Source: Rhodoferax sp. (GTDB taxonomy: Bacteria; Pseudomonadota; Gammaproteobacteria; Burkholderiales; Burkholderiaceae_C). Taken from it: a stretch of DNA of 6,137 nt. Below, piece after piece: positions 1-6,137 of this stretch. The translations under genes were made by a program, and so were the position numbers. The DNA is taken from contig JAQSDS010000098.1 of NCBI GenBank assembly GCA_029946045.1, positions 1-6,137 on the forward strand, read 5' to 3'. The notes under the pieces were generated by a model that saw nothing but the letters and a program-made list of their open reading frames with translations, had not been told where the DNA came from and ran no database searches. The stretch's first letter is position 1, and each line of letters begins with the position of its first letter.

Positions 1-937
1 CTACGTGCACCCCGACCTGCAGGACCTGGCCGAAAGCACCGGCGGTCTGGTCAGCGACTCACTCGAGATGGCGCGCTTTGGACGCGACCACTCAGCCCAA
101 ACACTGGTGGTCTCGGGCGTGCGTTTCATGGGTGAAACAGCCAAAATCCTGTCGCCTGAAAAGCGCGTACTGATGCCCGACCTGGACGCCACCTGCTCGC
201 TCGACCTGGGTTGCCCGGTAGCTGATTTCAGCGCCTTTTGCGACGCCCACCCCGACCGTACCGTGGTGGTGTATGCCAATACCAGCGCGGCGGTCAAGGC
301 GCGTTCGGACTGGCTGGTCACCTCCAGCTGCGCTTTGGACATCGTCAAAGCGCTCAAGGACAAGGGTCACAAAATCCTGTGGGCCCCAGACCGCCATCTG
401 GGTGGCTATATCCAGCGCGAAACCGGTGCCGACATGCTGATGTGGCACGGCTCCTGCATTGTGCACAACGAGTTCAAGGCGATTGAGTTGCAAGATCTAA
501 TGCAGCAGCATCCGGGTGCCAAGGTACTGGTGCACCCAGAGTCGCCGGTCGAAGTGGTGGCACTGGCGGATGCGGTTGGGTCCACTTCGGGCATCCTCAA
601 GGCCGCCCATGAGATGGACGCGAAAGTGTTCATCGTGGCCACCGACAACGGCATGATGCACAAATTGCGCACGCTCAACCCCGACAAACTGTTTCTGGAA
701 GCGCCCACCTCCGGCAACAGCGCCACCTGCAAGAGCTGCGCCCACTGCCCCTGGATGGCCATGAACAGCCTGGCCGACGTGGCCCGTGTGTTGGAGACCG
801 GGGCCAACGAAGTGCAGGTGGACCCCGCCATCATCCCCAGGGCAAGGTTACCGATTGACCGCATGCTGGCGTTCACCTCGGCGCTCAAAGGTGGCCACGA
901 CGCGGGCAGCCTGGTGCCCAACATTGGCGCCGCCTGA
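1..937 (+). CDS. nadA: Quinolinate synthase NadA, 5'-truncated by window edge
   Basis: Quinolinate synthase condenses iminoaspartate (from NadB) with dihydroxyacetone phosphate to give quinolinate, the precursor of NAD; it is a cytosolic 4Fe-4S enzyme. The reading frame is open from the first complete codon (Tyr at 2-4) to TGA at 935-937. Counting that Tyr as residue 1, the three expected cluster ligands are Cys65, Cys152 (in [11 protein letters not shown]) and Cys249. Their spacings of 87 and 97 residues equal those of E. coli NadA Cys113/200/297 as I recall them. Cys249 closes the C-x2-C-x2-C motif ([12 protein letters not shown]). Other family blocks are [46 protein letters not shown] and VHPESP (His178 and Glu180 are probable active-site residues). 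Roughly 50 or more N-terminal residues, including the first substrate-binding His/Tyr segment, lie outside the window. The GTG at 5-7 is internal, not the start. No nadB or nadC follows; the next gene is convergent. Confidence 0.97.
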   Translation, partial: YVHPDLQDLAESTGGLVSDSLEMARFGRDHSAQTLVVSGVRFMGETAKILSPEKRVLMPDLDATCSLDLGCPVADFSAFCDAHPDRTVVVYANTSAAVKARSDWLVTSSCALDIVKALKDKGHKILWAPDRHLGGYIQRETGADMLMWHGSCIVHNEFKAIELQDLMQQHPGAKVLVHPESPVEVVALADAVGSTSGILKAAHEMDAKVFIVATDNGMMHKLRTLNPDKLFLEAPTSGNSATCKSCAHCPWMAMNSLADVARVLETGANEVQVDPAIIPRARLPIDRMLAFTSALKGGHDAGSLVPNIGAA

Positions 938-942
938 GGCCT

Positions 943-956
943 CGGGCTTGAGCCCG
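943..956. terminator. Small GC hairpin between convergent genes, possible weak terminator
   Basis: CGGGC (943-947), loop TTGA, GCCCG (952-956) form a perfect 5-bp GC stem with a tetraloop. It lies 5 bp after the nadA stop and 7 bp beyond the permease stop on the other strand, where a shared bidirectional terminator would sit. The stem is short and no T-run follows on either strand, so it does not meet the usual intrinsic terminator pattern. Termination here is inferred from position only. Confidence 0.3.
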
Positions 957-963
957 CATGGCA

Positions 964-1869
964 TCAGCGCCGCGACGCCGACACCGCAATACCGCCCACG
1001 ATCAGTACAAACGCCAGGGCGTGGTACAGGTGGGGCATCTCCCCTAAAAATGCGGCTGACAGCACGGCGGTAAACAAGGGTGTCAGGTTGATGAAAAAAC
1101 CTGCTACCGACGGCCCGGCACGGGCCACACCGGCGCCATAAGCGCGGTAAGCGAGCAGGGCGGGGCCGAGGGCAATGAACAGCAAGGCCAGAGCCAGACC
1201 CCAGCTCCAGTCCAGCCGCCCCAAGCCCAATGACCACTCCGCGCCGGTGAACAAGGCTGACCAGACCAGACCAAAGGCAATTTGCGCCAGCAAAAACGCA
1301 GACCAGTCCTTTTTGATCCCGGCCGGCTCGGTGCTTGGGTGGGCCAGCATCCAGCTGTAGTAAGCCCAGGCGGCGGAGGCCAGCAAAATATAGACATCAC
1401 CTGGCACCAAGCGCACTTGTAACAGCACGTCCAGCTGCCCACGGCTCAAGACCAGCACCACGCCGCTGATCGACAGCAAGGCGCCCAGCCATTGTTTGCC
1501 CGAAATCCGGATACCAAAAAAAACGCGTCCCATCAGCAGCGTCCAGACTGGCGTGCTGGCACCCACCAGGGTCACGTTGATCGGGGTCGAGGTGTTGAGC
1601 GACAAGTAAAGCAAGGCGTTGTAACCGCCAATGCTCAGCAGCCCCAGCACCGCAAAACGCTGCCAACTCGGCCACAGACCGCTGTCCCGGCGCAGCACGG
1701 GTGCGGCCAGCGGCAACAACAAGGCAAAGGCAATGGCCCAGCGCAGCAGATTGAGCGTCATGGGTGAGACCAGCGGGGCGAGCAGTCGCCCCACCACGGC
1801 GTTGCCAGACCAGAAGATCGGCGGCAGGGTCAGCAACACGATGGTGCTGGGGCTGAGTTTGGCGTGCAT
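964..1869 (-). CDS. EamA/DMT-superfamily permease, substrate unknown
   Basis: A 301-residue inner-membrane protein of the drug/metabolite transporter type, made almost entirely of hydrophobic segments that fit ten helices. It has the two-repeat EamA layout: repeat 1 about residues 9-142, repeat 2 about 157-297. Recognisable repeat features are PIFWSGNAVVGR near the N-terminus (14-28), NALLYLSLNTSTPINVTLVGASTPVWT closing the first half (84-110), and NLTPLFTAVLSAAFLGE (261-277) followed by GGIAVSASRR at the end. Length is typical of the family. Start choice: an in-frame stop lies at 1897-1899, leaving only TTG at 1885-1887 or ATG at 1867-1869. I prefer the ATG because it begins just before the first helix, although neither has a clear Shine-Dalgarno (the bases before the ATG are TCTTCCCCC). 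Known members export amino acids or metabolites or import varied solutes, so no substrate is assigned. The gene stands alone, convergent with nadA and divergent from qorA. An 8-base homopolymer (1516-1523) lies within it. Confidence 0.88.
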   Translation of the reverse strand: MHAKLSPSTIVLLTLPPIFWSGNAVVGRLLAPLVSPMTLNLLRWAIAFALLLPLAAPVLRRDSGLWPSWQRFAVLGLLSIGGYNALLYLSLNTSTPINVTLVGASTPVWTLLMGRVFFGIRISGKQWLGALLSISGVVLVLSRGQLDVLLQVRLVPGDVYILLASAAWAYYSWMLAHPSTEPAGIKKDWSAFLLAQIAFGLVWSALFTGAEWSLGLGRLDWSWGLALALLFIALGPALLAYRAYGAGVARAGPSVAGFFINLTPLFTAVLSAAFLGEMPHLYHALAFVLIVGGIAVSASRR

Positions 1870-1894
1870 GGGGGAAGACTGTAACAAGGCTTGG

Positions 1895-1911
1895 GGTCAT
1901 GCCGGATGACC
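1895..1911. promoter_or_regulatory. Perfect inverted repeat, candidate operator
   Basis: GGTCAT (1895-1900), spacer GCCGG, ATGACC (1906-1911): a perfect 6-bp dyad with half-site centres 11 bp apart, about one helical turn. This spacing suits a dimeric repressor or activator. It lies 26 bp upstream of the permease ATG and 65 bp upstream of the qorA ATG, in the only divergent promoter region of the window. An outer CAAGG (1885-1889) / CCTTG (1910-1914) pair overlaps it but is not symmetric about the same centre. No regulator gene is adjacent, so the binding protein is unknown and the operator role is inferred. Confidence 0.4.
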
Positions 1912-1965
1912 TTGCGAGAACTTTTGCGGCTTAATCGTGGCAACATCCGCCCGAGGCAATTTTTC

Positions 1966-1969
1966 AGGA
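1966..1969 (+). promoter_or_regulatory. Ribosome binding site of qorA
   Basis: AGGA, followed after 7 bases by the ATG at 1977-1979, in an AT-rich leader (TTTTTCAGGAATTTAAC). Spacing and sequence are good and support this ATG as the start. Confidence 0.8.
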
Positions 1970-1976
1970 ATTTAAC

Positions 1977-2972
1977 ATGACAGCAAGCACATCCCGCGCC
2001 ATTCGCATTGATCAACATGGCGGCCCCGAAGAGCTCAAACTGGTGACCGTGACCGTGGGGGAACCCGGACCCGGCGAGATTCGTATCCGTCACCATGCGG
2101 TGGGGCTCAACTTCATTGATGTCTACCAGCGCAGTGGTCTCTATCCCATGGCATTGCCGCAACAGCTGGGCATGGAAGCAGCGGGTGTGGTGGAGGCGGT
2201 GGGCGAGGGCGTGACCCACTTGCAGGTGGGTGACCGCGCCGCCTACGCCAGCCAGCCACCCGGCAGCTACTGCGAGCTGCGTGTGATGCCGGCCAAATGC
2301 GTCTGCAAGCTGCCTGATGCCATCTCTTTTGAGACCGGCGCTGCCATGATGCTCAAGGGCTTGACGGCGCAGTATTTGCTCAAGAAAACCCAGCCCCAAG
2401 GAGGCTTGCAGCCTGGCGACTTCGTGCTGTTTCACGCTGCGGCCGGTGGCGTCGGCCTGATTGCCTGCCAGTGGGCCAAAGCGATGGGCCTGCAACTGAT
2501 CGGCACGGCGGGGTCCGATGCCAAATGCGCGCTGGCCAAAGCCAATGGCGCAGCCTTTGTCATCAACTACAGCACCGAAGACTTTTTGGCGCGGGTCAAG
2601 GAAATGACCGCTGGCAAAGGTGTCAGGGTGGTCTATGACTCGGTCGGCAAAGACACCTGGGACAAGTCACTCGACTGCCTGGCCCCCTTCGGTCTGATGG
2701 CCAGTTTTGGCAATGCCTCGGGGCCGGTGGCGCCGTTTGCCCCTGGCATGCTCGGACCCAAAGGCTCACTGTATGTGACCCGTCAAACCCTGTTTACCCA
2801 CATTGCCAGCCGCGAAAGTACCCAGGCCATGGCCGATGATCTGTTTGAAGCTGTGACCAGCGGCAAGGTGCAGATTCACATTGACCAGCGCTACAAGCTG
2901 GAAGACGTGCAGCAGGCGCACCGTGACCTCGAAGCCCGCAAGACCACCGGCTGCTCTATTTTGACTTTGTAA
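1977..2972 (+). CDS. qorA: NADPH:quinone reductase, zinc-free MDR family (QorA type)
   Basis: A 331-residue cytosolic oxidoreductase of the medium-chain dehydrogenase/reductase superfamily, expected to reduce quinones with NADPH. The N-terminal GroES-like domain (about 1-125) carries the family block GLNFIDVYQRSGLYP (43-57), then LGMEAAGVVEAVGEGV and QVGDRAAY. The Rossmann domain (about 126-270) carries HAAAGGVGLIACQWAKAMG (153-171), the AxxGxxG nucleotide-binding loop, then VINYSTEDF, VRVVYDSVGKDTWDKSLDCL and GLMASFGNASG. The C-terminus ends in the conserved RKTTGCSIL stretch. The Cys/His zinc ligands of alcohol dehydrogenases are absent. Similarity to E. coli QorA (327 residues) is strong along the whole length from recollection of that sequence. 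The start is set by an AGGA site 7 bases upstream. It is transcribed away from the permease and ends 3 bp before the lspA stop on the other strand. Physiological substrate is not shown; related crotonyl-CoA reductase-like or zeta-crystallin-like activities are possible but less likely. Confidence 0.93.
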   Translation: MTASTSRAIRIDQHGGPEELKLVTVTVGEPGPGEIRIRHHAVGLNFIDVYQRSGLYPMALPQQLGMEAAGVVEAVGEGVTHLQVGDRAAYASQPPGSYCELRVMPAKCVCKLPDAISFETGAAMMLKGLTAQYLLKKTQPQGGLQPGDFVLFHAAAGGVGLIACQWAKAMGLQLIGTAGSDAKCALAKANGAAFVINYSTEDFLARVKEMTAGKGVRVVYDSVGKDTWDKSLDCLAPFGLMASFGNASGPVAPFAPGMLGPKGSLYVTRQTLFTHIASRESTQAMADDLFEAVTSGKVQIHIDQRYKLEDVQQAHRDLEARKTTGCSILTL

Positions 2973-2975
2973 GAC

Positions 2976-3476
2976 TCAGCGCCCGCGCCGCACCCGCAGC
3001 AGCTCGTCCAAAATCAGGCAGGCGGCGCCAACCGTGATGGCGCTGTCAGCCACGTTGAAGGCCGGAAAGTGCCAGCCGCGCCAGTGGAAATCCAGAAAGT
3101 CCACCACGTAGCCGTACAGCACCCGATCAATCACATTGCCCACTGCGCCACCCAGAATGCTGGCGATGGCAAAGGCAAACAACTTTTGACCGGCATGTTT
3201 TTTTAACAGCCAGACCATCACCAGAGCGGCGCCAAGGCCAATAGCGGTAAAGAACCAGCGCTGCCAGCCGCCGGCGCTGGCTAAAAAAGAGAATGCCGCG
3301 CCGCTGTTGTGCACCCGCACAATGTTGAAGAACCTTGTCACCGGGGTGCTGTCGCCCAGCTGGTAATAGCCCAGGATCAACACCTTGGTGAACTGGTCGG
3401 CAATCAGCAGCAGCATGGCCCAGCCGAGCCAGGCCAGCAGGCTGGCTCCGGCGGGTGCGAACGGCTTGCGTGCCAT
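2976..3476 (-). CDS. lspA: Lipoprotein signal peptidase (signal peptidase II)
   Basis: A 166-residue inner-membrane aspartyl protease that cuts the signal peptide from diacylglyceryl-modified prolipoproteins, and is the target of globomycin. It has four hydrophobic segments (about 11-30, 73-91, 98-116, 143-160) and the family blocks ADQFTK (26-31), [17 protein letters not shown] (49-65), [15 protein letters not shown] (113-127) and [14 protein letters not shown] (137-150). The expected catalytic pair is Asp126 (VVDF) and Asp144 (NVADS), 18 residues apart, as in solved family members. The frame is open further upstream to 3593, but that extension runs inside ileS and lacks family sequence. The ATG at 3474-3476 gives the usual length and overlaps the ileS stop as TGATG. 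Gene order ileS-lspA is standard in proteobacteria and indicates one operon with translational coupling. An A7 run on the coding strand (3198-3204) encodes Lys92-Lys93. Confidence 0.97.
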   Translation of the reverse strand: MARKPFAPAGASLLAWLGWAMLLLIADQFTKVLILGYYQLGDSTPVTRFFNIVRVHNSGAAFSFLASAGGWQRWFFTAIGLGAALVMVWLLKKHAGQKLFAFAIASILGGAVGNVIDRVLYGYVVDFLDFHWRGWHFPAFNVADSAITVGAACLILDELLRVRRGR

Positions 3477-6137
3477 CAGGCCACCGTGCGGGTTTCGCCC
3501 GTGCCAAACAGATTGCTGGTGCAGCGGCCGCACAGGGTTGGGTGGGCGCTGTCCACGCCGACATCGTCGCGGTAGTGCCAGCAGCGCTCGCACTTGGTGT
3601 CAGTCGAGGGGCTGACCTGGATGGCCAGGGCGTCCCCGCTGTGCAAGTCCATGGCCGAGGTGATGAAGACAAATTTCAGGTCATCACCCAGGCTGGACAG
3701 CAGCGCGTGGTCGTCAGGTCCCACCGTCAATGCCACCCGGGCTTGCAGTGAAGAGCCCAGCTTGCCGTCGGCGCGCAAGACTTCAATCTCTTTGTTGACG
3801 GCATCGCGCAGTTCGCGAATGCGCGCCCACTTGGCCAGCCGCGCTGCGTCGGCCTCGTCCATGTTCACATAGTGGTCCATGAAAATGGATTCGCGCGTGG
3901 CGGTGGGTGTCTTGCCCGCCGTACCCAGCACGCTCCAAGCCTCTTCGGCAGTAAAGCTCAAAAATGGCGCCATCCAGCGCAGCATGGCCTGGGTGATTTG
4001 CCACAGCGCCGTTTGCGCACTGCGCCGCGCCAGCGATTTGGGGGCGGTGGTGTAGAGCCGGTCTTTCAGAACATCGAGGTAGAACGAGCCCAGGTCTTCG
4101 CTGCAGTAAATCTGCAGCTTGGCTACCACCGGGTGAAATTCGTAAACTTCAAAATGCGCCAGGATGTCGGCCTGCAGTTGGGCCGCACGGCTCAGGGCGT
4201 AGCAGTCGATTTCCAGCATCTGGTCCAGCGCCACGGTGTCCACGGCTGGGTCAAAGTCTTGGGTGTTGGCCAGCAAAAACTTCAGTGTGTTGCGGATGCG
4301 GCGGTAGGTGTCGACCACGCGCGCCAGGATCTTTTCGTCGCCAGCAATGTCGCCTGAATAGTCGCTGGCCGCGACCCACAGGCGGATGATTTCGGCACCG
4401 AGTTTTTTGCTGGTCTCCTGCGGGTCAACGCCGTTGCCGGCGCTTTTGCTCATCTTGTGGCCCTTGCTGTCCACGGTAAAACCGTGCGTCAGGATGCCTT
4501 TGTAGGGCGCGCGGCCGTACATGGCGCAGGCGGTCAACAGCGACGAGTGGAACCAGCCGCGGTGCTGGTCGTGGCCTTCGAGGTAGAGGTCGGCTTCGGG
4601 GCCGCTCTCGTGACCCGCGCCAGCGTGCGAGCCCTTGAGCACCGTGGTGTGGGTGGTGCCGGAGTCAAACCAGACCTCCAGAATGTCGCTGCTCTTGGTG
4701 TAGTGTTCGGCGTCGGCACCACAGCCAAAGTTCGCCAGAATGGATTCGGTCGTGGCCTTGCTCCAGGCCTCGATGCCACCGACCTCGACCATGTCGGCGG
4801 CCAGGTCCAAAACCTCCATGGTGCGCGGGTGCAATTCGCCCGAGTCCTTGTGCAGGAAAAAGGGCAGCGGCACGCCCCAGCTGCGCTGGCGGCTGATACA
4901 CCAGTCGGGTCGGCCGGCAATCATGTCACGCAGGCGCACCTTGCCGTTTTCCGGGTAGAAGGCGGTTTCTTCAATGGCCGCAAGCGCAATCTTGCGCAGC
5001 GACTGGGGTGCCTTGTCCTTGGTGAAGACACCCTCACCCTCGTCCATGCGAATGAACCACTGGGCAGCTGCGCGGTAGATGACCGGCGTTTTGTGGCGCC
5101 AGCAATGCGGGTAACTGTGCGTGATGTCGGTGCTGCAAAACAGGCGGCCGGCTTCGCGCAAGGTGTCGATGATGACCGGGCAAGCCTTCCAGATGTGCTG
5201 ACCGCCAAACAGCGGGAAGTCGGCGGCATACGTGCCGTTGCCTTGCACCGGGTTCAGGATGTCGTCGTAGGCCATGCCGTGTGCCACACAGCTGTTGAAG
5301 TCTTCCACACCATAAGCTGGCGCCGAGTGCACGATGCCGGTGCCGTCAGAGGCGCTGACGTAGTCGGCCAGGTAAACCGGGCTCAGCCGGTCATAGCCGG
5401 CATCAACATGGGCTAGTGGGTGCTTGAAGTGGATGCCGCCCAGCGCTTTGCCGTTGGCTGTGGCCAACACGGTGCCGCTCAGGCCAAAGCGTTCCAGGCA
5501 GGCGGTGACCAGGTCCTGCGCCAGCACCAGCAGGCCGCGCTCGGTGTCGACCAGGGCATAGCTGAGTTCGGGGTGGGCGTTGAGCGCCTGGTTGGCCGGA
5601 ATGGTCCAGGCGGTGGTGGTCCAGATGACGGCGAACGCGTCTTTGGCGAGCGCGTCCAGGCCAAAAGCACTGGCCAATTTGGCCGGCTCGGCGCATAAAA
5701 AGCCGACGTCCAGGGTTTGCGACTTCTTGTCTGCGTATTCAATCTCGAACTCGGCCAGGCTGGAGCCGCAGTCAAAACACCAGTACACGGGCTTCAGACC
5801 GCGGTAGACAAAACCGCGTTCGATGACGCGCTTGAAGGCGCGGATTTCGTTGGCTTCGGTGGCGAAGTCCATGGTGCGGTAGGGATGGTCCCAGTCGCCC
5901 AGCACGCCCAGGCGCTTGAAGTCTTCGCGCTGCAGGTCGATTTGCTCGGTGGCGTAGGCGCGGCTTTTAGCTTGCATGTCGTCACGCGCCAGTTTGCGGC
6001 CAAACTTTTTCTCGATGGCGTTTTCGATGGGTAGGCCATGGCAGTCCCAACCGGGAATGTAGGCCGCGTCCAGGCCCTTGAGCTGGCGCGCCTTGACGAT
6101 CATGTCTTTTAAAATTTTATTGACGGCGTGGCCCATG
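3476..6137 (-). CDS. ileS: Isoleucyl-tRNA synthetase, 5'-truncated by window edge
   Basis: Class I aminoacyl-tRNA synthetase that charges tRNA-Ile and hydrolyses mischarged Val-tRNA-Ile. 886 complete codons are visible, ending at TGA 3476-3478. Met at 6134-6136 is not the start: the text [11 protein letters not shown] is the HxGH signature cut after its first His, so some 50-65 residues lie outside the window. Counting that Met as 1: [10 protein letters not shown] (29-38, catalytic core); CP1 editing domain with [11 protein letters not shown] (172-182) and [16 protein letters not shown] (265-280, Asp279 the likely editing Asp); [17 protein letters not shown] (409-425); [11 protein letters not shown] (519-529); KMSKS (561-565); anticodon-binding helical domain with [13 protein letters not shown] (612-624) and [12 protein letters not shown] (703-714); C-terminal zinc finger Cys849, Cys852, Cys869, Cys872. 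All catalytic elements are intact. The canonical TTTPWT of the editing pocket reads TTTAWT here; I believe this is common in related betaproteobacteria. The gene overlaps lspA by one base and forms an operon with it; the upstream partner is outside the window. Confidence 0.98.
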   Translation of the reverse strand, partial: MGHAVNKILKDMIVKARQLKGLDAAYIPGWDCHGLPIENAIEKKFGRKLARDDMQAKSRAYATEQIDLQREDFKRLGVLGDWDHPYRTMDFATEANEIRAFKRVIERGFVYRGLKPVYWCFDCGSSLAEFEIEYADKKSQTLDVGFLCAEPAKLASAFGLDALAKDAFAVIWTTTAWTIPANQALNAHPELSYALVDTERGLLVLAQDLVTACLERFGLSGTVLATANGKALGGIHFKHPLAHVDAGYDRLSPVYLADYVSASDGTGIVHSAPAYGVEDFNSCVAHGMAYDDILNPVQGNGTYAADFPLFGGQHIWKACPVIIDTLREAGRLFCSTDITHSYPHCWRHKTPVIYRAAAQWFIRMDEGEGVFTKDKAPQSLRKIALAAIEETAFYPENGKVRLRDMIAGRPDWCISRQRSWGVPLPFFLHKDSGELHPRTMEVLDLAADMVEVGGIEAWSKATTESILANFGCGADAEHYTKSSDILEVWFDSGTTHTTVLKGSHAGAGHESGPEADLYLEGHDQHRGWFHSSLLTACAMYGRAPYKGILTHGFTVDSKGHKMSKSAGNGVDPQETSKKLGAEIIRLWVAASDYSGDIAGDEKILARVVDTYRRIRNTLKFLLANTQDFDPAVDTVALDQMLEIDCYALSRAAQLQADILAHFEVYEFHPVVAKLQIYCSEDLGSFYLDVLKDRLYTTAPKSLARRSAQTALWQITQAMLRWMAPFLSFTAEEAWSVLGTAGKTPTATRESIFMDHYVNMDEADAARLAKWARIRELRDAVNKEIEVLRADGKLGSSLQARVALTVGPDDHALLSSLGDDLKFVFITSAMDLHSGDALAIQVSPSTDTKCERCWHYRDDVGVDSAHPTLCGRCTSNLFGTGETRTVA
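3481..3485 (-). promoter_or_regulatory. Weak ribosome binding site for lspA inside the ileS end
   Basis: On the minus strand GGTGG lies 4 bases before the lspA ATG, within the last ileS codons. It is a poor and close Shine-Dalgarno. With the TGATG stop/start overlap, reinitiation by ribosomes finishing ileS is the likelier main route of lspA translation. This is inferred. Confidence 0.4.

Larger units (their letters stand above)
1870..1976. other. Divergent intergenic region between permease and qorA
   Basis: These 107 bp separate the starts of two divergent genes, so promoters for both should lie here. I find no pair of -35/-10 hexamers at proper spacing that I would defend on either strand. 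The region is more AT-rich towards qorA (about 1918-1976) and holds one perfect inverted repeat (1895-1911) and the qorA ribosome binding site. No small reading frame or RNA gene is evident. Confidence 0.7.

Noticed and set aside
5..7. GTG as the start codon of nadA
   Set aside because: The frame continues upstream through Tyr at 2-4, and the sequence there ([11 protein letters not shown]) is internal in NadA; the true start is outside the window.
406..924. 172-codon minus-strand open frame opposite nadA
   Set aside because: Antisense shadow of a conserved gene, with no recognisable domain and no ribosome binding site.
1885..1887. TTG as the start codon of the permease
   Set aside because: It would add six residues without family support or a ribosome binding site; ATG at 1867-1869 is preferred, though TTG cannot be strictly excluded.
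3127..3204. Possible -1 frameshift on the A_AAA_AAA heptamer in lspA (3198-3204, minus strand)
   Set aside because: A -1 slip after Lys93 would add about 23 residues and stop at 3127-3129, losing both catalytic Asp residues. No stimulatory structure was identified and the product would be inactive, so I treat the run as ordinary Lys codons.
3477..3593. N-terminal extension of lspA by 39 residues
   Set aside because: The extension is translated from the ileS zinc-finger region in another frame, is Arg/Pro-rich, and would make LspA longer than the family norm. The TGATG start is better supported.
4457..5416. 319-codon open frame on the plus strand opposite ileS
   Set aside because: It lies wholly antisense to a strongly conserved synthetase reading frame. 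Its product is Val/Gly/Ala/Arg-rich with no recognisable domain, as expected from the mirrored codon bias of a GC-rich gene.
6134..6136. ATG as the start codon of ileS
   Set aside because: This Met is the second residue of the HxGH catalytic motif, so the protein must extend further N-terminally beyond the window.

Overview
This 6.1 kb window looks like ordinary chromosome of a GC-rich betaproteobacterium. The closest fit is Burkholderiales, probably the Comamonadaceae (Rhodoferax/Polaromonas-like). That placement rests on recalled protein resemblance and on the ileS-lspA pairing; no search was run. Five protein genes fill almost all of it. I see no RNA gene, insertion sequence, CRISPR array, phage or plasmid signature.

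Layout: (1) 1-937, plus strand: the 3' part of nadA (quinolinate synthase), cut off at the left edge. (2) 964-1869, minus strand: an EamA/DMT-type ten-helix permease, convergent with nadA across a 26-bp gap that holds a small GC hairpin. (3) 1870-1976: a 107-bp divergent intergenic region with a perfect 6-5-6 inverted repeat and a good ribosome binding site for the next gene. (4) 1977-2972, plus strand: a zinc-free quinone oxidoreductase of the QorA type. (5) 2976-3476, minus strand: lspA (signal peptidase II), which ends 3 bp from the end of qorA. (6) 3476-6137, minus strand: ileS (isoleucyl-tRNA synthetase), cut off at the right edge inside its HIGH motif. It overlaps the lspA start by one base (TGATG).

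Functionally this is a housekeeping neighbourhood: NAD biosynthesis (nadA), a solute transporter of unknown substrate, a redox enzyme, and the ileS-lspA pair for translation and lipoprotein maturation. Only ileS and lspA are clearly an operon. The other genes alternate in orientation and probably have their own promoters.

I found no evidence of an undescribed system. The items worth a second look are modest: the palindrome between the permease and qorA, the nearly gapless qorA/lspA convergence, and the tight ileS-lspA coupling. The many other long open frames, including a 319-codon one opposite ileS, are GC-driven shadows of these genes.
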